Assembly (NCBI GenBank): GCA_016169945.1
Contig: JADLSH010000367.1
Span: 9,163,501-9,227,500 of the forward strand
Reading direction: 5' to 3'
Origin: Trachythela sp. YZ-2020
Lineage: Eukaryota > Cnidaria > Anthozoa > Malacalcyonacea > Clavulariidae
DNA length: 64,000 nt
Of this stretch, positions 12,001 through 22,363 are shown piece by piece. How positions within the stretch are numbered: the stretch's first letter is position 1; every line of letters begins with the position of its first letter. Below the pieces are notes generated by a model that was given only the letters and a program-made list of their open reading frames with translations, did not search any database and was not told the DNA's origin. The position numbers were made by a program, and so were the translations under genes.

Positions 12001-15000
12001 CCCCTTTAATCAGCCCTGTTTAGAGGGAAAAAATTAACCCCCTCTGAGCAACCACGCCCTGTTATTATACTTATTTTTAATGATATCCTTTATAATACAG
12101 ATGATTTTCTCAAACAAACCAGGGGGATGATATGTTTCTACAGTTTGAAAAACCCTTCCTATCCAGAGTAAGTATATATTTATGTTGTTATTTCATGTAC
12201 ACACGTAAAACGCACAAGTTGTAACATGTCTGCCAACAAGCCGTCAACAAGTTGTCGCCGCACTGCTTGTCCCAAGTTGTCAACAAGTATGGAACAACTT
12301 GTTAACAAATCGTAACAAGCTTGATGGCATTATCAGACTTGTTACCAACAAGTCCGTTACATGCTTGATATAGTTGTCAACCTTGTAACATTCTTGTTAT
12401 ATCATGACTGTGACAGACCTGTTAGAACAACTTGTAACAAGTCTGATAATGCCATCTGTTCCAAACTTGTTACAACAACTGGGAACAAGCAGTGCGAAGA
12501 CAACTTGTTGACAGCTTGTGAACAGATTTGTAACAACTTGTTTGCAGACCTGTTACAATTTGTGCGTTTTTACGCGTGTACACACGTAAAAACGCACAAG
12601 TTGTAACAAACCTGCAACAGACTTGTACCAATGCTGTTTCAACAACTTGTTATCAGGATGTTTTCGCACTGCTAGCTTGTTCCCTGCTTGTTGTCAACGC
12701 CATGTTGACAACTTGCTACGAGGTTGTTAACTCAATAGATTCGCTAGAAGTTGTTCCAACAACTTGTTATCGTCCTGCAATTCAACAACTTGTTAACAAG
12801 TTGTGAGTAACAACCTTGTAGCAACTTGATAAAATGACAACATTGTTACAACTTGTTGACAAGCTTGCTACAAGTCTGTTGCGAACACATCTTGTTGACA
12901 AGACGATCCTTCTATTCTAGGTACATCTTTCATACAGAAAGTGGTGTCATGTGTTTAGATGTCCATCCGGAACACTCCAATCTTGTGGCTGTTGGATTTT
13001 ACGATGGTAAATAGAAAATATGTAATACATAATTAAATATCATTTACCATTTAATTTTATATCTACACCTCATCAATTTGCAGTTGACTTACATAATTCA
13101 TATTGGGCATTTTAATCTGTTCTTTCTGCAATGGTGCTGCAGGAGGAAGCCGGAGTATTTGGCGAAAACCTGCGGTGTTTGGTAGAGTCAAACTGGAAGC
13201 ACTCTTGAAATTATAATGAAGTGCGATTGAAGTGAAATTGTCGAAATTATAATGAGCCATACTACAGGAATCATCACCTGTTGTGCCCAAAACAGCCTAT
13301 TAAACACTCATATTTTAAAATGTTCTTCTCTTAGGTAGTGTGGCTGTATATTCAGCGTGTGATAAACAAGCCAAGCCACTGTATTGTTCCACGGCGAAAA
13401 CTGGCAAGCACACTGATCCAGTATGGGAGGTAAGATTAAACACAGTTAATATAGTTAGAACGAGTTTCCTAACCATTTTATCTCTATATTAACTAAGGTC
13501 GAAGAAAGTCAGTTTGTTATATGCTGGTTTATGTTTATGAAAATTTGTGCACTTTCATCGTGAATAAACACATCTGTTTACAATCATCAGCTATCATCCC
13601 ACAGCGACCTTCGTCTTTAATGGCTCAGCTGTATAATGTTTGTATATTGATAATTCCGGCCCTTTTCAACATCAATTGGAATTCGCCAGCCTTCCTATCT
13701 ATGTGTTTATGTGGATAAAGTCTTGATCCAGTCTGGGAGGCCCAGGTCGTCCCGTGTTGTACATGGGTATTGTTTTTTTTCGCCACATCAACTGCATGTT
13801 AGCAACATCTTTATTAACAGGAGATCTTTTGTATATTACGTAACCGCGCTCAAACCAAATGAGTGTAATTTATGCCCTTCTATTTATGACCACATTCAAA
13901 ATTTTCAATTTTTGATACGTTTCTCAATCGGCAAACAAACTTAAAAAGTATGTTTGGTGCATGACCTATAAAAAATGTTAGAATATATAAATTTTAAGTG
14001 GTACACCGAAGCGATTATGTGAATTTATGGCATCATTAATAGTTGTATTTCAATTTACAATCTCATTTTTCAATTTAGGTGAGATGGCAGAAAGATGATC
14101 TCGATAACAATCTGAATTTCTTTTCAGTGTCATCTGACGGACGAATTGTTCAATGGACCATTGTTAAGGTAGGGAATAATGTCAGCATTATACCGTCGAA
14201 CCTCTCCATCGTTTGACCATAATAAAATCGAATATATATAGTCTCGAACATCAACCTATTATGCGTAAAATTGCAGTTTTCAAAACATATTGATATGATC
14301 TTGAAATTCGATCATGCAAGTTCTCACTTCGATTTATGATATATTCCTTTAGAGCGAACTTCACCATACAGATATCATTACATTAAAGATGAATACTAGT
14401 CAGTCTACCGAAGGTGATGGCTCGAAACTCGAGAGTTTGGGTTAGTTCACTTTTGTGGTCTCAATTTCTAATCATTGACCTCTTTGTTATTGGATTAATA
14501 GTCTCCATGCAAGGTCGCATCCGTGAAAAAGTTGATGATTATGAGATTTTTTGCGACCAATTTACATATCTTTTTAGAATGACCCAAATATTACACATAT
14601 CATATTTGGTGTTTTTGGCACTTTGATTAATATCATTGTTTTCAATGCTCTTTAGGTTGTGGAACTGCATTCGATTTTCACAAGACAACAGACTATCTCT
14701 TTCTAGTTGGTAAGTTTAATTTTCTGTAGATCAGCCATTAGATATATGCAAAATCTTGTGTTAGCATAAATTTTGAAGGGCATCAGTTGACATTTTCCAA
14801 TCTTGCTCTGTTCTTAGGCACGGAAGAGGGGAAAATTCACAAATGTTCCAAAGCTTATTCAAGTCAGTTCTTAACCACATTTCAGGTAAGTAACCTACAG
14901 TAACACTAGTCTATGCACAGCATCGTTGAAAATTTTGCTTATTTTTGTTCACGTTATGTACTATTTAAAACACGAGCAGGAGTGCTTTATCAGAATATAA

Positions 15001-18000
15001 ATTTGTATCTGATAAAGCACACCCATCTTATGAGTTCATATAAAAACGAATTTTGAAAATTGTTGTCTTGAAAGCCGAGAAATTTCGACGAGAAAAACGA
15101 GCGTGTCTTTATCAACATATAAAGACACTCATTAAAGATGTATTTCTTTTGAATTTTCTTCATGAATTATTAATGAGTTTTTGAATATTGTTATAATCGA
15201 TGTTGTTGTTGTGGTTGTTTTTGAATATTGTTGCATGTTTTGAAATGACAAGCTTGCTGAATGTTGTTAAATGTCCTTTCTGTTGTCGTCATCGTCGTTA
15301 TTGCTTTGTTAAATGCTGTTCTTGCTGCTAATACTGTAGTTGTTTATGATGTTGAATGTTGTTGTTGTTTCTTAAATGCATTTTCTCCATCCAGGCTCAC
15401 CACATGGCAGTTTATGCAGTAAAATGGAATCACTTCCATCCAAAAACGTTCATCTCATGCAGTGCTGATTGGACAGTCAAAGTCTGGGACCATACTTATA
15501 AGTAAGTTATTTATCATTTCCTAAATGCTTTCCACCTTGTGTGTGGAATTACAAAGCATGCTATACCTATGCTAAATTCGTCAGGCGGTTCTTACTGTAC
15601 CTTGTATGTATTTCAGCGAGCCAATGTTTACATTTGATCTCAATAATTCCGTTGGAGATGTCGCCTGGGCTCCCTATGCTTCCACCGTATTTGCAGCAGT
15701 GACGGCAGATGGCAAGGTAAGTTTACATATTGATCCCCTCTGCCCAAAAAGTGGGGGGGATTCGTCCCCCCCAACCGACGCCCTTGGTCATGTTGCACAC
15801 GCAGGGATTTCGAAATAAGCCAGCGACTGCCGGAGCTCGGGCGGGTGTTATATACGAGGTTTACAGCCGGCTACTTTCTTTAAAACATTCCTCTACATGT
15901 ACTTTTAAATCTGTATTTTTCATTGCATTTATAACATTTAATCATTGGTAAGAGAACAACATGAACAGACGTAAGGTTAACTATTATCTAAAAACCAAAG
16001 TTGGACTACAATTGCAAATACAGTGTGTGTGATGGAGTAATTTTTGTCAGAAATTTCTTTGCTATTTCCTAACACGTATTCATCCAAATATCGTCATTTA
16101 GCGTATTTTAATGACACATCCTCTTTCAACAAGAACATTAGCCTACTGTAAAAAGGCTTAGCTGATTACGTGTAGCAAAAAGCTGGAGTGACCACACTTG
16201 TAATGTTATTAAAACGTGTCCCATATTTTAGTCAAATGATTCCTTCATCCGTCTACTTTCTCAACACAGCCGCTTACTTAAAATGATTCTGAAAGCCCTG
16301 CACAGGGCGATTTGTGCTTGTTATGTAGAAATGTACGAACACATTTCTTTGTTGACTTCTTGGCATGTTTAGCAAGAAAAATATCGGCAGAGTAAAACGA
16401 ATTTGATCCAAACCTCCTCCGTTGGTGAGCCAGGAAACAGTTGAGAGGTGGACTCATTAGAGAGGGGGGGGGGGGCTAATAGAGGATTTACGGTATCAGT
16501 CGTTCATAAGGTTTCAAAGAGTAAAATTTTCATTTGTTTAAGTTAATTGTGTTTTCTGTCCTTTACTTTACTTTAGGTTCATGTGTATGATCTTGTTGTT
16601 AATAAATATGAACCGATATGCGAACAGTCGAGTAAGTACAACTCCAAAGTTAATAATAATGTTCAAATTTCTAAACAGTTCTGTTGGAAACGGGGCAGGT
16701 TAAAATATCTTTTATCTTGTAGTTGTGGCAAAGAAGAAGACGAAATTAACACATCTATCCTTCAATCCTATCCATCCGTTAGTTATAGCAGGAGACGACA
16801 GGTAGAGTAATATTTAAGTAAAAAGTATATTCGCAGTAAAATTGTGAGCATGAGTCTCTTCATACTTTACCAATATTTTTAGACCCTAAAGACCCGAACA
16901 TGCAGACGATCAAGTTTTCCTTGACAAGTTCCTTGTCGAGTTTATTTGTTCGTGTGTACGGCAAACAAGTTTTTTCGATCAATTTTTCCTTGACAAGTTT
17001 TACGAGCCCGTGTATTAACGACACAAGTGAATACTTCATGTTTATAGTGGCAATGGCCGCTCGACTAGATCGAAGATAAGTGTGCAGTGACGTACTGCGC
17101 ATTTCCTTGTCAAGTTTTCCTTGTCGGCCGTACACACGAACAATTTTCCTTGTTCGAAAGCTTGCATGACCATGCAGCTTTTAAACAAGGCTCCTTGTCA
17201 AGGAAAACTTGTCAATTTTTTACCGTACACACTGGAAAATAAAACTTGTCAAGGAAAACTTGCTCGTCTTAAGGCTTAGGTGAGTTCCGGCCAAGCGAGC
17301 TCTTAAACAGGCCCTTAATTAATCACATTCATAACGCTCATTCTCAAGCTGAAATAGAAACAGCGTCGTCAAGCTTTCTTTATTTATATTTGTGTTTAAT
17401 TCCATTATTTTAGAGGTTACGTTTCATCTTTAAAACTTTCACCAAACTTGAGAAAGGCCACAGCACCGAAGGTATATTAAAATCATTCACGAGCGCTTAC
17501 ACCGATAGGCGATAGGTAAATTTGTCAAGCGCTTAGCGTTATACTCGTAGAGAGAGTAGAAATGTCAATGTTGATTGTTGGGCCAGAGTTGTAAACCGTT
17601 TTCAACTTTTCTGGCCTCAGAGTAGGATGTCGGGTTTTTCCAACCTTCCTCAAAACGTCTGGAAATCTTCGACATGCAGGCTTTTACCTGGGTAGGTTTG
17701 CCAATGGACGTTTCCCAAGATAGCTTCACAACCTCGTTCCAGGCCTTTTTCTGCGCGCTTTTGATAAGTACATTTCCCGAATTGTGTTGAAATATTGTTG
17801 AAAAAGCCGTCGAAATATCAAGAGCGACACATTGTTGAAAGTCCTTACATACGTATGCTGTTAACGCTATTATAGTCTTCGTTTTGCTTTGGTTTTTATC
17901 GTTTTATGTATTTTGTGAATTATTTTAATGGCCGAAATATGTGCTCGAACCGGCCCTGTTTAGCTGAGACATCGACAAAAAGTGAGATATTTTTGTAGAA

Positions 18001-18581
18001 AATAGATTTAATATTACAATTAACACGCGAAAAGAAAGCTTATAGAAATGTTAACAATGTAGGTACTAAATTGTTTGAAAAAATATCGCACAAACTACAA
18101 AAAATAAATTGCTCAAATAACAGCCAAATTTGAAAATTGTACTTATCAAAACCGCGCGAAAAGTCGGGCCTGAAACGAGGTTGTGAAGCTATCTAGATCT
18201 TGGGAAACGTCTATTTCAACGTTCCTCAATCACGGGTGTTACCCGCATACAACCTGTTTCCCAGCGTCTCACCTTCGCACACCCCCCTGCTGCGGAGGGA
18301 GCGTGGCGGATGTGAAACCCTGGTAAACAGGTTGCCCGCATACTCGCAGCATTTTCGCAATTCTGTGTTGGGCGCATGGCGTATTTAACAATAGAGTTTT
18401 CAAACCAATTTTATGTTTTTATGATAGTTCCTTTGTGGAGTTGTGGAGTTCTGGAACAACGCTAAATATTTCAGAGAATTTTTTTCTGGGTTTCTAGGAA
18501 AAAGCAAAAGGTCCAGAGAATGAAATTACCAAAATGGATAAGTTGCTTAGCCTTGTTCGTGAGCCTTCGGAGAAAAGATAA
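1729..18581 (+). CDS. DNAI1: axonemal dynein intermediate chain 1 (25 exons)
   Basis: Exons: 1729-1761, 3136-3213, 3858-3908, 5941-6131, 6889-6953, 7523-7575, 7685-7804, 8385-8444, 8530-8571, 9253-9336, 10260-10344, 11205-11366, 12101-12167, 12921-13006, 13335-13429, 14079-14168, 14353-14440, 14656-14709, 14818-14885, 15395-15501, 15617-15716, 16577-16631, 16723-16801, 17414-17471, 18498-18581. All borders are GT..AG and in phase, giving 684 aa (human DNAI1 is 699). The protein is an intermediate chain of the outer dynein arm of motile cilia and joins heavy chains to the docking site. The N-terminal half is acidic and Lys-rich, with TQT motifs ([15 protein letters not shown]) of the kind that bind LC8 light chain, and the hallmark [11 protein letters not shown] at about 218. 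From about residue 300 a WD-repeat propeller follows, for example [10 protein letters not shown] in exon 20. The last exon ends [10 protein letters not shown] then stop. Family identity is very secure; the start rests on the short first exon MKKTAGKG. Confidence 0.95.
2018..2424. repeat. foldback element with GGCGTA-rich arms
   Basis: The ends are inverted copies (CCAGGGTGCATTCGGTGTA near 2021 and its complement near 2404). The interior repeats GGCGTA/TACGCC many times on both strands. It lies in dynein intron 1. Short open frames here are by-products. Confidence 0.7.
4445..5055 (-). pseudogene. zinc-motif ORF joined to a degenerate ~30-bp repeat
   Basis: An open minus-strand frame starts just after a TAG near 5053 and reaches [16 protein letters not shown] at 4993. 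It then shows CRAC and, 13 residues later, CPTC: a paired CxxC arrangement like a small zinc ribbon or half of a RING. Downstream the frame runs into a degenerate tandem repeat (about 4555-4860), read here as hydrophobic FxxATLKF-type repeats. The plus strand of that repeat is open too and reads as Asn-rich pentapeptide-like units. It lies inside dynein intron 3. It may be a fragment of an unrelated gene or transposon. It has no clear partner exons. Confidence 0.35.
7003..7092 (-). repeat. dispersed GACGTTTCGAGCG-type repeat
   Basis: This is one of at least seven copies of a short family with the core AGAACTTCGACGTTTCGAGC and a nearby CTGGAAGTTAGTAG. Others lie near 3945-4035, 8762-8850, 26450-26575, 31120-31195, 35458-35580 and 42350-42380, in both orientations. 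Some copies pair a forward and a reversed core. Confidence 0.7.
8018..8187 (-). mobile_element. tRNA-derived SINE, type 1
   Basis: Read on the minus strand it begins with a tRNA-like head: A-box region TGGCGCAGTCGTCAGAGC and B-box GAGTTCGATTC. It ends with a conserved phrase whose plus-strand form is GGAAACCGGAGTGCCCGGAG. It is too diverged for a working tRNA and lies in a dynein intron. A second copy is at 28333-28526 and a decayed one near 13138-13200. Confidence 0.75.
8637..8755 (+). repeat. (CCTA)n microsatellite
   Basis: Imperfect tandem CCTA/CTAC repeats lie in a dynein intron. The Tyr/Leu/Pro-rich open frame over them is low-complexity translation, not a gene. Confidence 0.9.
8905..9140 (+). 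repeat. (CCTG)n microsatellite
   Basis: Imperfect CCTG/CTGC tandem repeats occur in the same intron, just before dynein exon 10. The Cys/Leu/Pro-rich frames across them are artefacts. Confidence 0.9.
10825..10979. mobile_element. 155-bp hAT-like MITE with 9-bp target duplication
   Basis: Long perfect terminal inverted repeats start CAGCCTCGTACCCAGGCG and end with the complement. GCTCTGTGT flanks both sides (10816-10824, 10980-10988). It is inserted into an older dispersed repeat whose uninterrupted form is seen near 6531-6597. Confidence 0.85.
11418..12045 (+). repeat. minisatellite, unit about CTCTCTAATAAGCCCCC
   Basis: About 600 bp of a variable 14-18 bp unit fill the intron between dynein exons 12 and 13. 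The complement of the same phrase occurs near 16455-16490. No spacers, so it is not a CRISPR-like array. Confidence 0.9.
12197..12900. mobile_element. ACAAGTTGT-rich inverted-repeat elements (two adjacent copies)
   Basis: The ends carry ACACGTAAAACGCACAAG and its complement; the interior is almost all spaced copies of the near-palindrome ACAAGTTGT. A second copy starts at about 12579 and lacks a clear right end. Other copies: about 18990-19375, 20160-20565, 27748-28075, 63010-63345. Non-autonomous element family, no ORF. Confidence 0.75.
16905..17272. mobile_element. foldback MITE with AAGTTTTCCTTGACAAGTT ends
   Basis: Inverted ends (CAAGTTTTCCTTGACAAG on the left, its complement on the right) enclose further TTGTCAAGGAAA-type repeats. 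It lies in dynein intron 23. Confidence 0.7.
17703..18216. mobile_element. foldback element in the last dynein intron
   Basis: GACGTTTCCCAAGATAGC and AGCTTCACAACCTCGTT at the left are mirrored at the right, separated by about 430 bp without an ORF. The right arm carries a few extra bases. Confidence 0.7.
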
Positions 18582-19466
18582 ATACACTGCTTTGTGTTTG
18601 TTATATTCGATTTATTTATTACATCCAACTGTCCAACTATAAATGTTATCAACGAATATATATGTTTCTTTGTTTGACTTTCTTTGTAATGGAATTCTGT
18701 TGTTCGTTACACATTGTCAATGTTGATAATATAATATTGTACATATAGCTTTCATGTTTTGTTCCACATGATAAAAATCTTCTGCATGAAGTCTGCATTA
18801 TTTTGCATTCTAATAAATAGTAAACAATATGAAACACATTTAATTCAGACGTAAATTGCGAAAAACCTCGATGCCCTGTAGACTATATATGTTTTTTGTC
18901 CGGTTTCCGCGCCATCAAAATGCGAGGAAATGAGTTTATTATATTGTCATTTGAAGCACCGCGGCGTTTGTACGGCAACAATGCAGTCATTTTATCAAGT
19001 TGCTACAACCGAGTGACAACATTCAATTGTAGCCTACAAGGTTGTCACTCGCAAATTTTGCGGCCGTAACCATGAGTATTTTAGTACAATTTAGTGCAAT
19101 GGAAACTCTGGAAAATTTCACTTTTATAATTCTACGTTTCGACTAATCTTTAGTCAAAGAATTTAGGAATTATGAAAGCTATAATCACTCACAACTTGTT
19201 AACATTTTGTTGAATTGCAGGACGATAACAAGTTGTTGATTTGCAACACCTTGCAACAAGTCTTTTGAGTCAACAACCTTGTAGCAAGTTGTCAACAAGC
19301 CGTTGACAACTTGTCAACAGGCTGGGAACAAGCAGTGCGAACACATCTGCTACAGTCAGGTTTGTTACGACTTGTGCGGCATGCAAATGGCGTTTCCAAA
19401 TAATAGTATTTTCTCTTGTGCACTTTTTCTCATGGGCAATTTTTGGCCGGCAAGTTTTGTTTATTA
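18582..19466. other. spacer between the dynein and ChaC genes
   Basis: It holds the dynein 3' region, with an AATAAA at 18812-18817. A partial ACAAGTTGT-rich element follows (about 18990-19375). No further exon is seen. Confidence 0.6.
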
Positions 19467-19508
19467 TGACGTCATAAAAAGGTTTCTATTACGTCACAGA
19501 TTACGTCA
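19467..19508. promoter_or_regulatory. cluster of three CRE/ATF sites upstream of ChaC
   Basis: A full palindromic CRE, TGACGTCA, is at 19467-19474. TTACGTCA follows at 19489-19496 and again at 19501-19508, all about 250-290 bp upstream of the ATG at 19759. Mammalian CHAC1 is induced through ATF/CRE-type sites in the stress response, so the cluster makes functional sense. Binding is inferred. Confidence 0.55.
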
Positions 19509-19758
19509 TCATTTAATGCTGATTAACTATTTAAGCGGAAGTAAATTGGCGCTTCCGGTGCAAAGTTTGAAGGACAAAGTTCTTGTGTTTATGTTGTGAT
19601 TTTGAGCCAGTAAATTGTCGTTTTCTATCAATTTTTTTTTCAAAATAAGCGGTCTTACTATGGCCTAAGGCAGCCTCTATTAAATCAATCTTTTATCGTC
19701 TACAACTGTGAGATATCTTTGGCAAAAACACGTCTAGAACCAACATAACATTTTCACC

Positions 19759-21557
19759 ATGGCGGAAAGCTGCGACCAAGATATGTGGATATTTGGCTAC
19801 GGGTCTTTGATATGGAAGACAAACTTTCCTTACAAGGAGAAGGTCGTTGGTCAAATTCGTGGTTTCGCTCGGAGATTTTGGCAAGGCAGTACTGATCATA
19901 GGGGTGTTCCAGGAAAGGTGAATTATTTTTTTGAGAGTTTTATATATTTATATAATTTGTTGTTGTTTTTGTTACATTGAGCTTTAATGAGTTAAATTGT
20001 AACATTGGGAGAATTTGTAAATTATTAATAATTTATTAATAACATATTGTCACAAATTAGTGAAAACTTGGGAAAAAGAAAAGGTAGTCCAATAAGTCTA
20101 TCAGATAATTCAGTCTCTTTATAGATGTGTCATTGGACAAACTGTTTTGGACTCATTCAGCTACACACGTAAAAACGCACAAATTGTAACAAGTCTGCAA
20201 ACAAGTTGTTATAAATCTGTTCACAAGCTGTCAACAAGTTGTCTTTGCACTGCTTGTTCTCAGTTGTTGTAACAAGTTTGGAACAAGCTGTTAACAACTT
20301 GTAACAAGCTTGATGGCATTATCAGACTTGTTACAAGGTTGTTCTAACAGGTCTGTCGCAGCCATGATACAACAAGAATGTTACAAGGTTGACACTCAAG
20401 GTTGTAACAATATTGTTATATCAAGCATGTAACGGACTTGTTGGAACAACCTTGTAACAAGTCTGATAATGCCATCAAGCTTGTTACAATTTGTTAACAA
20501 GTTGCTCCATACTTGTTGACAACTTGGGACAAGCAGTGCGAAGACATCTTGTTGCGTGTGTAGCTGCCCTCAAGCTTATTATTTAAAATGTATTTGCAGC
20601 CTGGAAGAGTGGTCACACTTGTTGAACATGAAATGGTAAAAATTTTGTAATAAATTGTATCAATGCTCATGCAGCCCTTTCTTATCTGAGTAAAATTGTC
20701 TGACTTTAATTAAACAAAGTAGACTAAGGAGCTGTTTATATGGAAGCTGGGCTGGCTCGCTGACCGGGCCAGCCCGCTTAGTGAGATCTCGTCGTGTAAT
20801 TGATTTTATAGTGAAAACTACTGTGCGTTTATATGGACAAGCGGGCTGGCCCGGTTCCAGAGATCTCGAGATCTCGCTTACCGGGATGAAAATTTCCCCA
20901 TATAAAAACTCACTAACCGGGCCAGCCTGGTTGCCGGGATGAAAATTCAAATAGATGCCGCCGCCAATTTGTCTGCGAGCTATTTTTAAGAACTGGCAAA
21001 ACAATGTCAAAGGTCAAAACAACAAAATGATCCTGCTTGCCGGAATGAAATTTTCTCATATAAACACAAGAGAAATTCATCCTGCTTACCGGACTGGCCT
21101 GGTCAGTGAGCTAGCCCGGCTTTCATATAAACAGCCCCTAAGTAGTAGAACACATTGCAACTCATGATTCTATTAACATTTGACAAAATAATTTTTCTAT
21201 CAGGAAAATGTTACTGGAGTCTCATTCAGAGTGGATAACAATGATAAGGATGATGTCATCAAGTATTTAGATTACAGAGAAAAAGGTGGCTACCAGTTGG
21301 CCGAAATGTTATTCCACCCTAGCGACAACTGTTGCGAACCATTTAATGTTCTTGTGTATATGGCAACAAAGGAGAACCCAGATTATTTAGGGCCGGCCCC
21401 CGAACATGAAATTGCAAAACAAATCATAGTGTCTGTCGGACCAAGTGGACCTAATTTAGAGTATTTTCACGAACTGGTTGAAAGCCTTGAGCAACTCGGG
21501 CCATCACATGTTGACAGTCATCTTAGAAGCATCAAGAGTCATATAGATGATGCATGA
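19759..21557 (+). CDS. CHAC2: glutathione-specific gamma-glutamylcyclotransferase, CHAC2-like (3 exons)
   Basis: Exons 19759-19917, 20600-20635 and 21204-21557 join in phase to 182 aa (human CHAC2 is 184). The enzyme cleaves cytosolic glutathione to 5-oxoproline and Cys-Gly. The family's substrate-binding motif is intact near the N-terminus ([10 protein letters not shown]), followed by [19 protein letters not shown]. The catalytic glutamate is E91 in YREKGGY, equivalent to human E83, and NPDYLGPAP is also present. The start is ATG in a CACCATGG context, adding seven residues (MAESCDQ) and an Asp before the usual first Met. An AATAAA lies at 21626-21631. CHAC2 is favoured over CHAC1 by length and by the lack of a longer N-terminus. 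Introns hold an ACAAGTTGT-rich element and a foldback MITE. Confidence 0.93.
20160..20565. mobile_element. ACAAGTTGT-rich inverted-repeat element in ChaC intron 1
   Basis: CTACACACGTAAAAACGC marks the left end and GCGTGTGTAGCTG the right. The interior is made of spaced ACAAGTTGT near-palindromes. Same family as 12197. Confidence 0.75.
20725..21142. mobile_element. foldback MITE in ChaC intron 2
   Basis: The ends are inverted copies of TAAGGAGCTGTTTATATGG / CATATAAACAGCCCCTAA. Inside lie repeats of CCGGGCCAGC and TTACCGGGATGAAA. Related fragments occur near 23165-23240 and 41570-41745. Confidence 0.75.
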
Positions 21558-22363
21558 CAAATCGAATTTGATTTTTAATGAATATTAGGAAATTTTTGCA
21601 GGAAAATGTTTTTGAATGTAAATTGAATAAATATTAAAATAATGTACAAAATCTATAGTGATTTAAATACCTATTTGAATAATAATACTTTCCTGCCAGG
21701 AAAGTATTATTAGTAATCTATTTTTCTATCAATTATAAATAGAAGAATAAATATGGAATATTTTTGTGCACAAAACTAAATGTTCCTTCAACATATAGCT
21801 GTATGCACTTCTAATTATGTTGAGTGTTGAGTGCCTTAAATCAAATATATAGTCTATTTATAAGTTATAATACTTAATTCAACCATAGTTAATAGAGTCT
21901 ATGAACTATGATTCAACATGGAGGGGGACTGAGAGTTAGGTGGAGGGGCTTGATATAGTACTGTATATTAGTAATAGTGCCATTGTCTTTTCATTGTTTT
22001 GAAATTCTCACTGTTCTCCATTCAACTCACTGGGCATATCAGAATAAGAAACTCCCTTTAGACATTTAAACAGTTGCCCAAGTGGGGAAGTTGTCCCTCC
22101 CACTGCCCCCCCCCCCTCTAAATTTACCTGCATATTTTTACATGTGGCCCACTTCCCCCCCCCCCTCCCCCCTCTAAATTTACCTGCATATTTTTACGTG
22201 TGGGTGGAATAATAAGATGCATATCCTTAATCTTGCAATTAGTTTTAATCCCGCGAACAGCTGGTTTTACATTTCCACTGTCTGCATATGAAACTTTTGC
22301 AAAATCTGGACAGATTTTTCGCAGCAAAAGAGTCGTCTATATACACTTTAAACAGTAACTAAA
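21558..22363. other. spacer between ChaC and the kinase gene
   Basis: It holds the ChaC 3' region and a short duplicated block near 22104-22200 (CTCTAAATTTACCTGCATAT occurs twice, separated by a C-run). The kinase 5' region follows. No exon is recognised. Confidence 0.5.

Noticed and set aside
11418..12045. CRISPR-like regular repeats
   Set aside because: Units are contiguous and variable in length with no unique spacers; the context is a eukaryotic intron.
16583..16810. 75-codon ORF over dynein exons 22-23
   Set aside because: It reads through the intron between two real exons in a frame that leaves the WD-repeat protein.
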